Program-made: the position numbers and the translations under genes | NCBI GenBank assembly: GCA_910587155.1 | Contig: CAJULA010000036.1 | Location: forward strand, 1-25,552 | Direction: 5' to 3' | DNA: 25,552 bases | From: an uncultured Lachnospiraceae bacterium | Lineage (GTDB): Bacteria; Bacillota; Clostridia; Lachnospirales; Lachnospiraceae | The notes under the pieces: model-generated | What the model was told of the DNA's origin: nothing | Database searches by the model: none | The model's input: the letters and a program-made list of their open reading frames with translations, nothing else | In this document: positions 15,505-23,416 of the stretch, piece after piece | How positions within the stretch are numbered: position 1 is the stretch's first letter | Layout of the letters: every line of letters begins with the position of its first letter

Positions 15505-15843
15505 TTAAAAAATACCAGTCATATAATGAGGCTCCGCCGCTTCTTTCTTGACGGAACCGGCATCATCATTGAGATTGCCGGGAATCGCCCTGCTTTTCAT
15601 CACGGGCTCCAACGCTTTCATTACAGGTTCCATGGCCTTCTTTACCTCTTCCCCGACCATCTTCGCAACCGCATCCACAGACAGTTCCCCCGCAGATGCG
15701 CCGCCATCAGCAACCGGATCTGCAGCATCACCGTTCCCCTCGCCCATTGCTGCCGGAGCCATGGCCTCCAGCTGCTTTACAACAGGTTCCATGGCCTTCT
15801 TTACCTCTTCTGCCACTACCGCTTTTACTTCATCGTTCGTCAT
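15505..15843 (-). CDS. Predicted nested scaffold from internal start in xkdF
   Basis: An in-frame ATG at 15843 inside the protease gene (codon 326, beginning MTNDEVKAVVAEEVKKAME) has a perfect AGAAGGAGG eight bases upstream, a site as good as those of independent genes here. Translation from it yields 112 residues: helix with EEVKKAMEPV repeats, an A/G/D-rich linker, a second EEVKKAMEPV helix and a basic tail. Helical, low-complexity proteins nested in frame at the C-terminus of the capsid protease are the classic scaffold arrangement (lambda C/Nu3). Scaffold function is inference; the internal initiation signal is directly visible. Confidence 0.7.
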   Translation of the reverse strand: MTNDEVKAVVAEEVKKAMEPVVKQLEAMAPAAMGEGNGDAADPVADGGASAGELSVDAVAKMVGEEVKKAMEPVMKALEPVMKSRAIPGNLNDDAGSVKKEAAEPHYMTGIF

Positions 15844-16818
15844 GTCAACATCCTCCTTCTGAACATTATTTTCTTCTGCCGGTTCATCCTGAAAATCTGC
15901 CAGAAATGAACCGAGCGTATCATAAATGCCTTTAATGGCATTCAGATTTTTTGCGCTGAGGCTTTTTCCTTCCTTGCGGACGGGATCCGGAGCCTCTTTC
16001 GCAGCCTTCTCCAGCGACTTCACGATACTTCCATCTGATGTGAGAAGCTGTGTCACAATATCGTTGAAATCCTCCAAGGCTTCCCGGATAGTGCTTTCAT
16101 CTGAGTTATATCCCCATTCCCAGCATCCGGTATCCGGATTATAGAAATTTCCTTCCAGCGTGCTTCTGAGCGCATACCATGCAGAATAAAAATTATCCTC
16201 TTTTACCCTGCGCTGGAAATTCGCTTTTACGGCGCCCTTCTCCACCACATCAAATCCCATTGCTTTAGCCAGACGCCGGAATAATCCCTTGGGCTCTTCC
16301 TGTTTTTCAACAGGCAGTTCCACATCCTCCTCGGAATATACGCCTATACCGCCCATGGAAAAGCCGGTGATCTCCCCTTTCTGTACGGATTCCCATACAT
16401 CGGCATCACTGATCTCCATTGTCATAAGCCATGTTCCTTTTTTGATGGCTTCTCCTTCGATCTCCATATCACATTTTGCGACATAGGATTCCACCACGGT
16501 GGCCCCGCTACATTTCTCAAAACAATGCTGCAGATCCACCTGATTTCCGTTCTTGGCAAACCAATAGGCCGCTTTTGTGATTTCCTCTTCGGTCATATAA
16601 TTACCCTGGCTGTCCTCCACCATGGGCTCATACACGATTCCGGTCACAAAGTGGCTGTCAGTATCAGCTTTCAGAATGCGCCCGAATGTGGCGAAGCTTG
16701 CGGATCCGTTCTCTGATTTGGTGATCAGAAACCGCTTTTTATTCGCAGCCTTATCCACCAGCGACACAAAGCTGATTTTTGCATCTGTAATTGCGTATGC
16801 TTTCGCAATCCGCGGCAT
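15505..16818 (-). CDS. xkdF: Prohead protease-like protein (XkdF)
   Basis: This 437-residue XkdF/YqbD (Peptidase_S78_2-like) protein is the putative prohead protease. AAGGAGG sits nine bases before the ATG. The N-terminal domain (about 1-190) begins AYAITDAKISFVSLVDKAAN and contains VTGIVYEPMVEDSQGNYM, QVDLQHCFE (candidate catalytic His) and GEITGFSMGGIGVYS (candidate catalytic Ser), the expected order for this serine protease family. A helical middle follows (about 210-310), then a roughly 112-residue repeat-containing C-terminal part that looks like a scaffold and has its own start. Self-cleavage and capsid maturation are inferred from the family. Confidence 0.88.
   Translation of the reverse strand: MPRIAKAYAITDAKISFVSLVDKAANKKRFLITKSENGSASFATFGRILKADTDSHFVTGIVYEPMVEDSQGNYMTEEEITKAAYWFAKNGNQVDLQHCFEKCSGATVVESYVAKCDMEIEGEAIKKGTWLMTMEISDADVWESVQKGEITGFSMGGIGVYSEEDVELPVEKQEEPKGLFRRLAKAMGFDVVEKGAVKANFQRRVKEDNFYSAWYALRSTLEGNFYNPDTGCWEWGYNSDESTIREALEDFNDIVTQLLTSDGSIVKSLEKAAKEAPDPVRKEGKSLSAKNLNAIKGIYDTLGSFLADFQDEPAEENNVQKEDVDMTNDEVKAVVAEEVKKAMEPVVKQLEAMAPAAMGEGNGDAADPVADGGASAGELSVDAVAKMVGEEVKKAMEPVMKALEPVMKSRAIPGNLNDDAGSVKKEAAEPHYMTGIF
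15623..15651 (-). repeat. 29-bp direct repeat, copy 1
   Basis: A perfect 29-base direct repeat partner of 15782-15810, in the same reading frame of xkdF. Each copy encodes EEVKKAMEPV within the predicted scaffold helix. Likely arose by internal duplication. Confidence 0.9.
15782..15810 (-). repeat. 29-bp direct repeat, copy 2
   Basis: A perfect 29-base match to 15623-15651, 159 bases away (53 codons, so in frame). It encodes the first EEVKKAMEPV helix, shortly after the internal scaffold start. Confidence 0.9.
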
Positions 16819-16895
16819 AATCTCATACCTCCTTCCAGTTATTTTAAATGGATCACATTAAAGCGCCCACACTCCCTCCTTTCCCGAAAAGCGCA

Positions 16896-16922
16896 ACAAA
16901 AAAGACACCCTTCCGGATGCCT
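16896..16922 (-). terminator. Rho-independent terminator after candidate immunity gene
   Basis: On the minus strand the arm AGGCATCC (16922-16915), a GGAA tetraloop and the arm GGGTGTCT (16910-16903) form an 8-bp stem with two G-T pairs, followed directly by TTTTTG. It begins 14 bases after the stop of the small gene downstream of the MuF toxin, and lies before the protease/capsid genes. It may separate the packaging/toxin transcript from capsid expression, or be read through by antitermination. Confidence 0.8.
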
Positions 16923-16936
16923 CCTTTCAAAATCCA

Positions 16937-17194
16937 TTATGCAATTTTATCTTCCAGCTCTCCGAGCGCATTGTAAACATCATCCGTCGTAAATTTCCGA
17001 TAAATGCTCTCGAAACAACCTGAAATTTCTCTTAGAACCTCCACTTCCATCTTATCCAGATAGGCCAGTATTACATCCACATCCTCCCCAAACGCTTCCA
17101 TGAGTGGATCGATAAGATGTTTTACGATATCCACGCCCTGGGTATCTGTTTCCCGCCACCATTTGATTAAGCTCTCTATTCTGTTTTCATCCAT
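16937..17194 (-). CDS. Small acidic protein, candidate immunity to MuF-EndoU toxin
   Basis: This 85-residue protein starts at the ATG at 17194 (MDENRIESLIKWWRETDTQG). AGAGGTGGG sits eight bases upstream inside the toxin gene, and the toxin stop is two bases before the ATG; the earlier in-frame ATG at 17224 lies within the toxin frame. It is acidic and wholly helical in appearance (DIVKHLIDPLMEAF, VILAYLDKMEVEVLREIS, YNALGELEDKI) with no signal peptide or membrane segment, so it is cytoplasmic. I recognise no family. Small helical acidic genes immediately after polymorphic toxins are usually immunity proteins that plug the basic RNase active site. This role is inferred from context. Confidence 0.75.
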   Translation of the reverse strand: MDENRIESLIKWWRETDTQGVDIVKHLIDPLMEAFGEDVDVILAYLDKMEVEVLREISGCFESIYRKFTTDDVYNALGELEDKIA

Positions 17195-17195
17195 A

Positions 17196-18842
17196 TCAAT
17201 CACCCACCTCTCTTTGTTCGGCATCCGGAAAGACCGTATCTATATTGTGGTCTGCGTCCTCAAATATCCCTACAGTTACACCGTCATACTTTTGGAATTT
17301 GCGATAGCCTATGATATCCCCATCATCGTTTTGGAGTTCCTCCGTGAGCGCCGGCCGGTTTGCAGTGTATGTACCCGCTGCGGCTATCTTCTCCGTATCC
17401 CAGCTTTCTGGAAACCAGGATTGCCCTGACTGTCCTAGGCGTTTCTCTGGTGCCGTATGGTTTGCCACCCCACCTATGCGGACACCGTTGTCATAGGTCT
17501 TTTCGACACTATATGCAATTCCCCGGCTTGATAGTTCATCAAGATTCGCCTGTGAATGGCCTCCACCCGTCATATTGCCGCCATTGCGTCCGCCTGCCGG
17601 CTTTTTCGGATTTGCCAGATTAGAGAAATCACCCACAGTGGAGTGCCTTGCGGCTGAACTTCCTACAGTAAATATACCATCTTCCCGCAATTCCTGCAAT
17701 GTGGATTTTTTGACCTTTTTCAGCATTTCATCACTGTCGATCAGCCCGGCATCATAAAGAGCCATTTTCGCTTTTCCAAGATACCTGACCTGTTTCTCCC
17801 TCGGCTTCCCCTGAAAGTTTTCCAGTGCGGAATACGGCGTGATCCCGGCTTTTGCCTTATTTTCTTCATCCAGTTCCTTTTTCCATGCTCCATCATCCTC
17901 CTCAATATATTTTTGCTGAAGCCGCCTACGTTCCTCCAGGCTCATTCCAAGGGCATCATCTGCTGCAACTCCCCTGTGGATACAATGGCAGTTTACCGTT
18001 TCCCCGGCAGGGAGAATCGGATCCCTGGGATACATGGGATGGTAGACAACGCCATCCCTCCCCTTTAATTCAAACGGCTGATCCTTCGGCACGATCTGTC
18101 CGTCCATCTCCACATGATTCGGACGGGGTTTATTTTTATGCGCTCCGGTATGCCGCCATTCTTTCCGATCCGTAGATGGGCTTTGCTGAATCGCCTCTTC
18201 TCTGGCAACCGAGTGTGCACGCAATACCTCAGTAACAGCTACCCGCCTTGCCTGATAGTGTTCGTTTCGCCAGCCTCCATCCATTATTTTCCGTGTCAGT
18301 TTTTCAATGCTTTCCCCTTTGTCTATGGTGCTCTGAATGATATCCGAAATCTGCTGATGGGTGTTTATCTTCATCAGTTCCCCCAGCCTCTTGCTCCAGG
18401 AGGCAATCCAGCTCTGTGTTCTCTGCCGTATGATATCGACCACCAATTCCCCATCCGTTTCCTGCATATACACGGTGGCCAGCTTCGGTATCTGCGTCTG
18501 GAGCATATCTGCCGTCGTGCCTTCCACCTGCTCCGCAATATCGTCTCCATCCATCATTTCAGATACTGCCCGCTGCGCCTCCTCCCACCCGGAACCGGAT
18601 GCGGTCTCAAGAGCCGCCACAAAGTCATCGGTCTGGTTCTGGAGCGTTTCTGCGACTTCATCCTGCATGGTGTTGATGGCGCCAACGGTATCTTCCGCTT
18701 CTGCATATCCTTCATCAGCCAGCGAATCCGCAAGATCTTCATCAGCTTTTGCAAGATATTGGTCTATCGCCCCGATAATGCCGTCTGCATTAGACAAGAG
18801 GGCTTTTGCAATCGCCTGATAATAATTTGACTTTTCAGACAT
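17196..18842 (-). CDS. MuF minor head protein fused to EndoU RNase-like toxin domain
   Basis: This 548-residue protein starts at the ATG at 18842, which follows the portal stop by one base; the in-frame GTG at 18851 is a less likely start. Residues about 1-190 are helical. About 197-292 is the SPP1 gp7/Mu F-type minor head domain: RRVAVTEVLRAHSVAREEAI, then EWRHTGAHKNKPRPNH and the Cys/His motif GETVNCHCIHRG. A linker rich in K, G and N precedes a C-terminal domain (about 421-548) matching bacterial EndoU nucleases: GGGHSQANL with His429, NGVRIGGVANH with His462, GQSWFPESW and the terminal DTVFPD strand. EndoU enzymes cleave RNA through a pair of histidines. MuF fusions to polymorphic toxin domains are known in temperate phages, and the toxin is thought to ride in the virion. 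It is not a truncated gene. Confidence 0.9.
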   Translation of the reverse strand: MSEKSNYYQAIAKALLSNADGIIGAIDQYLAKADEDLADSLADEGYAEAEDTVGAINTMQDEVAETLQNQTDDFVAALETASGSGWEEAQRAVSEMMDGDDIAEQVEGTTADMLQTQIPKLATVYMQETDGELVVDIIRQRTQSWIASWSKRLGELMKINTHQQISDIIQSTIDKGESIEKLTRKIMDGGWRNEHYQARRVAVTEVLRAHSVAREEAIQQSPSTDRKEWRHTGAHKNKPRPNHVEMDGQIVPKDQPFELKGRDGVVYHPMYPRDPILPAGETVNCHCIHRGVAADDALGMSLEERRRLQQKYIEEDDGAWKKELDEENKAKAGITPYSALENFQGKPREKQVRYLGKAKMALYDAGLIDSDEMLKKVKKSTLQELREDGIFTVGSSAARHSTVGDFSNLANPKKPAGGRNGGNMTGGGHSQANLDELSSRGIAYSVEKTYDNGVRIGGVANHTAPEKRLGQSGQSWFPESWDTEKIAAAGTYTANRPALTEELQNDDGDIIGYRKFQKYDGVTVGIFEDADHNIDTVFPDAEQREVGD

Positions 18843-18843
18843 A

Positions 18844-20541
18844 TCACTCACCCGCTTTCTCCTGATACCCTTTCAGCGCTTTCCGGATTTCCAGCATAAT
18901 GGGAACGATATCCGCATCATAAACAGCAGCCTTTTGAATCTGTCCGTCAAGCTGCTCTATCTCAGCATCCGTGACCGCCTTTTTCTCCTTCTGAGGCTCT
19001 CTCTTTTGACCTGCAGGCCCGTTTTTCTGTGCCGGCAGGTTTCCTACTGGGGCGGATCCAAAATCCGGCTGCTGGCTTTGTGAGAGCGTTTTTGTATACG
19101 CAAGGGGAATATCACCCCAGTCTCCCTCATAATCTTCGCAGCCGTCCTTTCCCAGCACCTCATATGTAAGCTCTTTTGCCGTATTGGGCGTTAGACCGCC
19201 AGCCCGTTCAGTAATGTTCAGCATTTTCTGGATATCATCAGGATTAGTAATATCCGGCTCGTCAAACTGCACTTCCACATACCGGAACCGGTAGCCATTC
19301 AGAAGTTTCTGGTTAACGATCCATGCCAGAGAAGTCCTCTCCGGCTGAAATACCTGTTTTTCAGTAACTTCCATTGCGGTCTGTGCCGTTGCCCTGTTGA
19401 AGTCCGTGGTATATCCCACATACAGATCCGGGAGTAGGAATGCTGACTGCGTCTTCTTTCTTCCGTTCTCCTGGTACTCCTGAAACAGTTCATCTTTTTG
19501 CAGAATAGAGGCAAGGTCTTTAATCTCCACTTCAGGGGGCTTCTGCTCCGCAAATGCAGCTGTGGTCTCTAAGGTGTCAGTCTCTAATACCAAAAAAGAG
19601 TGCTGTCCGCTTTCTCCTTCAATGCCTTCCATATACTCTTTCAGCTTGATAAATGCCGAGTCTGTCAGGGTTCCCCCCTTGACCAGTATCATAAGCGGTG
19701 TATGTCTCCCATGCCGAAAATAATTATTATTCAAAACCTCCGCCCTTCGGTTCCCATCAACGGTAAGCACTTGCCCAATCCAACGGACCTCTCCGTATGG
19801 CATACTTCCAATGCGGAATTCAATAATCTCATTGGCCTGATCGTCTATGTCGATGGGACTGTCGGCCTCGCCTATGTACTCACCGCTTCTCTTATCCATA
19901 ATACGGGGATCCCCAAACTCCTTGAAGTACACCGTCTTACCGCCTACATTCTGCCGGAATTTACGAAACTTCTTTTTTCTATTGATTGCTGTCCCCTTGT
20001 AGAAATACTCTATATCCACATATGGCCGAAGCGGATATGTCATATCAATGGATGGAGTATCAATGATAAACTGCAGCTCCACAACTTCCTGTGCCTGGTT
20101 TCTGATAACTTCGCAATAAGATATTCCGTATGTCTCCCTGTCACGGATAACATTTTCAAATACTTCTTTTGTTTGCATATCCATATTGAGAAGCGCTATG
20201 ATCTGCTTCAGCGCATCCCATTCCGTTTTCATCTCTGATGTTTCAGTATCATAATCTTCTGCATATCTCACAGAAATACCAAAACCGGCAATATTGCTCT
20301 TATATGCTCTGATGCACTGCGGCAAAATTGTTGAATTATCAACCAAGGCTTTCAAACCACGCATATCAATGGCATGAGGTATCCAGTCAGAAGCAGATAT
20401 CTGTATGGACGGATCCAGTTGCTCGCCCTTGTCTGACTTTTCCACTTTCCGCTGCGCATAAAACACTGTTGGTGCATCCATGCTGGAGGATTTTATTATT
20501 TTCACATCCACTCTTGGCGTAGGCGCTTTCTTTTCATCCAT
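18844..20541 (-). CDS. xkdE: Portal protein (XkdE, PBSX type)
   Basis: This 565-residue portal of the PBSX family forms the dodecameric ring at the DNA-packaging vertex. The ATG at 20541 overlaps the large terminase stop by one base (TGATG), with GGGAGGGAAGG upstream. Family features are the early DWIPHAIDMRGLKALVDN, a CIRAYKSNIAGFGISVRY helix, and the middle RETYGISYCEVIRNQ and GEVRWIGQVLTVDGNRRAEV segments. Later come FLLPDLYVGYTTDFNRATAQ and the GGLTPNTAKELTYEVLG helix. A P/Q/K-rich linker near 495-520 leads to a final helical tail. Direct fusion of genes TerL, portal and MuF in order matches known packaging modules. Confidence 0.93.
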   Translation of the reverse strand: MDEKKAPTPRVDVKIIKSSSMDAPTVFYAQRKVEKSDKGEQLDPSIQISASDWIPHAIDMRGLKALVDNSTILPQCIRAYKSNIAGFGISVRYAEDYDTETSEMKTEWDALKQIIALLNMDMQTKEVFENVIRDRETYGISYCEVIRNQAQEVVELQFIIDTPSIDMTYPLRPYVDIEYFYKGTAINRKKKFRKFRQNVGGKTVYFKEFGDPRIMDKRSGEYIGEADSPIDIDDQANEIIEFRIGSMPYGEVRWIGQVLTVDGNRRAEVLNNNYFRHGRHTPLMILVKGGTLTDSAFIKLKEYMEGIEGESGQHSFLVLETDTLETTAAFAEQKPPEVEIKDLASILQKDELFQEYQENGRKKTQSAFLLPDLYVGYTTDFNRATAQTAMEVTEKQVFQPERTSLAWIVNQKLLNGYRFRYVEVQFDEPDITNPDDIQKMLNITERAGGLTPNTAKELTYEVLGKDGCEDYEGDWGDIPLAYTKTLSQSQQPDFGSAPVGNLPAQKNGPAGQKREPQKEKKAVTDAEIEQLDGQIQKAAVYDADIVPIMLEIRKALKGYQEKAGE

Positions 20542-22019
20542 CAGCCCTTCCCTCCCTTCTTTTTATAATTCAGTGGAAGACATACAAGCAGGATGCAATC
20601 CCCTTCATCCGGGGAAGAAAGCCCTCTGTCTTTCATATCCTGTTTGCTTTCAACCTTCTGCTTGCCATTTGGCAAAAACTCACACTTCCTACACGACAGC
20701 TGGCCGATCAGATCGCTGTCATCCGGAAGTATGATCTCCGGCGTGTGAGGATGTCCGAAATTGTCATATGGGGCAATCAAATCCCTTACCACTCCCATCA
20801 TATATGTAGTCGAATCTGCGTAATACCGATGTTTAATTGAGACACCAAAATTTACCGGCAGAATTACCATATCCCCAAAAACAGCAGGTTCGGATTTCCT
20901 TAAATTCCTAAGCTGATCCACCACACCGCCGCCAACGCCGCCGTCATCCACCTTGACACCGATCTGCCCCTTGAACTGGAACCGCTGTTTCAGTTCCTTA
21001 TAAAGCTTTGCTATCGTGCCGGTTGTCCAGGTGGTATCCTTGCCATTGTACTTTTTGTAAATCTGGACAACTTCATTTACCCGATACCCGATGCAGGTTT
21101 TATCATCTCCAAACCGGGCCACATCACAGCCTATTTCAATCCGTTCTACGCCGCTCACATCTATCGGCTGGAGATTCCCGGCGCCGTCCCGGTACTTTCC
21201 GAACGCTCTGGCTGTAGCCTCCGACATCTCGGTCTTAATGCTCTGCTCCAGAAATGAAATAGGGATAAACACATCATCCTCCTGCTCCGGGAACTCGCCA
21301 TACACCCGCACCCGGACAACATTGCTGTTCTCTCCATATTTCCGCTTCATAGCTGCGATATTGTCTTTGTTGGTGCGCCTGCTGTTCTCTGAATTTACCG
21401 TATGGCACCGGTACAGCGCCCGGTCTGCGGTATGGCTGTCGTAAAATGTACCGCTGGTCTTTGTGGGATTGCCCATCAGGAGCAGCTTATTGTTCTCACC
21501 GGAAAGCGTTCCCGTGATTGCTTCCATGATCGGATCTGCAACACCGGAGGCTTCGTCCACAATGAACAGCATATTATCCTCGTGGAATCCCTGCATGTTC
21601 TCCGGCTTTGTCGCTGTCCTAGCAACCGCAAACCATCTTTTTTCATATCCTCGGAGATAAACATATGTTTTGGTCCATTTGACCATCAAGGGCAGCAACG
21701 GAGAGTTATTCATCCATTTATCCACCTCGGACCATAGCACATCATGAAGCTGCTGCTTTGTCGGCGCCGTGGCAACAATCCGGGAATATGGGAAACAGAC
21801 CAGAAACCACAGAAGCAATGTAGCCTCTACACCCGTTTTGCCAACGCCTTGGCCGGATTTCACAGATACCCTGGCATAGTCACGCAGATCATGTGCTACA
21901 TCGATCTGCCAATCATCCGGCTCAAAGGATAGGACTTCCCGCATGAACAGCACCGGATCATTCCGCCAAAGAGGTATGCTTTCATCAAGGAATTCATCAA
22001 GCCACTTTTCATTCTGCAT
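20541..22019 (-). CDS. terL: Terminase large subunit
   Basis: This 492-residue packaging motor ATPase and nuclease overlaps the small terminase gene by 11 bases, with GAGAGGGGG upstream of its ATG. Walker A is SGQGVGKT (55-62), Walker B is LFIVDEAS (151-158), and coupling motif LLMGNPTKTSG (180-190) follows. The C-terminal RNase H-like nuclease shows EIGCDVARFGDDKT (first acidic cluster), VKVDDGGVGGGVVDQL (second), and a late PDEGDCILL aspartate. All parts look intact. It cuts concatemeric DNA and pumps it through the portal. Confidence 0.96.
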   Translation of the reverse strand: MQNEKWLDEFLDESIPLWRNDPVLFMREVLSFEPDDWQIDVAHDLRDYARVSVKSGQGVGKTGVEATLLLWFLVCFPYSRIVATAPTKQQLHDVLWSEVDKWMNNSPLLPLMVKWTKTYVYLRGYEKRWFAVARTATKPENMQGFHEDNMLFIVDEASGVADPIMEAITGTLSGENNKLLLMGNPTKTSGTFYDSHTADRALYRCHTVNSENSRRTNKDNIAAMKRKYGENSNVVRVRVYGEFPEQEDDVFIPISFLEQSIKTEMSEATARAFGKYRDGAGNLQPIDVSGVERIEIGCDVARFGDDKTCIGYRVNEVVQIYKKYNGKDTTWTTGTIAKLYKELKQRFQFKGQIGVKVDDGGVGGGVVDQLRNLRKSEPAVFGDMVILPVNFGVSIKHRYYADSTTYMMGVVRDLIAPYDNFGHPHTPEIILPDDSDLIGQLSCRKCEFLPNGKQKVESKQDMKDRGLSSPDEGDCILLVCLPLNYKKKGGKG

Positions 22020-22794
22020 TTGAATTCCCCCTCTCTTTTGTAACCTTTTCCACCCACGATTTCACAATATCGTTTGTGGAAGTATCCCCCTCCAGCTTCT
22101 GCTTTTCCAGATGCAGCTTTGCCAAAGCCTCTATCGCCTTTGTTTTTGCCCGCTGCACTTTTGTGAGTTCTGCCTCCAACGTCATAATGCTGTTCATAAC
22201 AGGTTCCATCCCTGTAACGCTTGTCTCCGTTACCTTTTTATATTTTCCGGCGCCAATGCTCTCTCCATCAAGGTCTGTCAGATCTTCTACCTTTTTCGTC
22301 TTTGATACCGCTTTTACAGCAAGGCCATGATTTTCTGCTTCCAGTTCCCGGTACTTCTTAATGCTCCGCATAAGTCTGCGCTCCCGCACGGAGAACATCT
22401 GCAGCTGCATGATCAGCTGTTGCTCTTCGGCGCTATCCATGCTGCCTATCAAATCCAGTTCGTCTTCATCCAGCGTATCCCAATAAACTTTGGAATAGGC
22501 CCCATGCTTCTCCGCATTTTTATTTCGCTGGGGGGCTGCGCCCGAGCCGCCCTTAGAGCCTTTTGCATTTTGATTTCCCGGCTGGCCGCCTTTAGATCGT
22601 TTGGAGCGTTCCGTAACTTTTGTTTGGAGCGTTCCATTCAGCTGTTCTTCCCATCTGTCCTTTGACTTCCATCCCCTGACAGTCCCAGCAGATATATTTA
22701 GTTGACTTGCAATCTCAACTAAATCAATCTTTCCGCCAGCATCCATGTATATTTGGAATGCTTTATTTCGGTTTGGGTCACGCGCCCTCGGCAT
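22009..22794 (-). CDS. terS: Terminase small subunit
   Basis: This 261-residue PBSX XtmA/YqaS-type small terminase recognises the packaging start site and loads TerL. GAAGAGGTGGTG precedes the ATG. Near the N-terminus is a helix-turn-helix, DLVEIASQLNISAGTVRGWK (24-43), followed by a basic G/N-rich linker (KGGQPGNQNAKGSKGG, about 68-83) characteristic of this group. A long helical region with EEQQLIMQLQMFSVRERRLM follows, probably oligomerising, and the C-terminal helix (LTKVQRAKTKAIEALAKL) precedes the overlap with terL. A terminator upstream separates it from the ParB cassette. Confidence 0.93.
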   Translation of the reverse strand: MPRARDPNRNKAFQIYMDAGGKIDLVEIASQLNISAGTVRGWKSKDRWEEQLNGTLQTKVTERSKRSKGGQPGNQNAKGSKGGSGAAPQRNKNAEKHGAYSKVYWDTLDEDELDLIGSMDSAEEQQLIMQLQMFSVRERRLMRSIKKYRELEAENHGLAVKAVSKTKKVEDLTDLDGESIGAGKYKKVTETSVTGMEPVMNSIMTLEAELTKVQRAKTKAIEALAKLHLEKQKLEGDTSTNDIVKSWVEKVTKERGNSNAE

Positions 22795-22829
22795 ATCACC
22801 ACCTCTCTTCTATTCGTTTTTTGTTTTCA

Positions 22830-22864
22830 TAAAAACGGAGGGAGGCAATACGCTCCCTCTCCGT
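22830..22864 (-). terminator. Imperfect terminator before terminase genes
   Basis: On the minus strand ACGGAG-(A)-GGGAG (22864-22853) pairs with CTCCCTCCGT (22844-22835) with a 2-base bulge and an 8-base loop, followed by a run of five T. It lies after the IbrB-like gene and about 36 bases before the small terminase gene. It marks a transcript boundary between the accessory cassette and the late structural genes; no convincing promoter was found after it. Confidence 0.7.
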
Positions 22865-22894
22865 TCCGCTCTACGAATATTATTTGTTAAAACA

Positions 22895-23416
22895 TTAAAT
22901 CTTCGTTATAAATTCCGCTTTTGAAAATCCCTGATCCGGTTTAACCATCATTTTCAGGAAGTCCTCTTTTGAAAATTCAGAAAGCCGGAAGATTTCTTCT
23001 GGTCTCATGCCCAGCTGCTTTCCAATTTCTTCAACCGACTTCCCTTCTGCCATCAGTTCCTTAACGATAGCTTTCATAGGCCCCAAAAGATGGGTACCCC
23101 TTGCCCTGTTGTGCGTAACGGTTCCGTAAATATTCCCCGCCTTATCCTTATGCTCCACAACAACCACCGGCACTTTCCCGTCCAGCATGGAGAGCAGCGG
23201 TTCTTCTCCAGCAACCGTCCATCTGTGATATCCGTCAATGATCGTCATGTCTGGGCGCACCACAATGGGAAGCGTCCACCCATTCGCAAGAATAGACTGC
23301 TTCAGCAGATCCAGGTTCTGCTTTGATACTTTGTTCGGGTTATAATCATTTGGTCTTACCTGATCTCTGTCTACCCATTGCAGAGTAGACAGCGGGCTGG
23401 ATATCTTAGCATCCAT
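22895..23416 (-). CDS. ParB/IbrB-like protein
   Basis: This 173-residue ParB/Srx-fold protein uses the ATG at 23416 with AAGGAGGGG seven bases upstream; the open frame extends to 23554 but overlaps the PAPS reductase without a site. N-terminal WVDRDQVRPNDYNPNKVSKQ leads into LLKQSILANGWTLPIVVRP and the core IIDGYHRW (about 78-85) that forms the ParB nucleotide pocket. THNRARGTHLL follows, then a helix-turn-helix-like KSVEEIGKQLGMRPEEIFRL. It resembles IbrB, which pairs with the PAPS-reductase-like IbrA in enterobacterial prophages. Its start overlaps the upstream gene by 11 bases, so co-translation is likely. Confidence 0.85.
   Translation of the reverse strand: MDAKISSPLSTLQWVDRDQVRPNDYNPNKVSKQNLDLLKQSILANGWTLPIVVRPDMTIIDGYHRWTVAGEEPLLSMLDGKVPVVVVEHKDKAGNIYGTVTHNRARGTHLLGPMKAIVKELMAEGKSVEEIGKQLGMRPEEIFRLSEFSKEDFLKMMVKPDQGFSKAEFITKI

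Noticed and set aside
18114..18830. A 238-codon plus-strand frame opposite the MuF gene.
   Set aside because: No ribosome site, atypical composition and complete overlap with the conserved MuF domain.
22865..22894. A possible promoter with TAATAT in the gap after the IbrB-like gene.
   Set aside because: No acceptable -35 at the right spacing, and it would lie upstream of the terminator, not after it.
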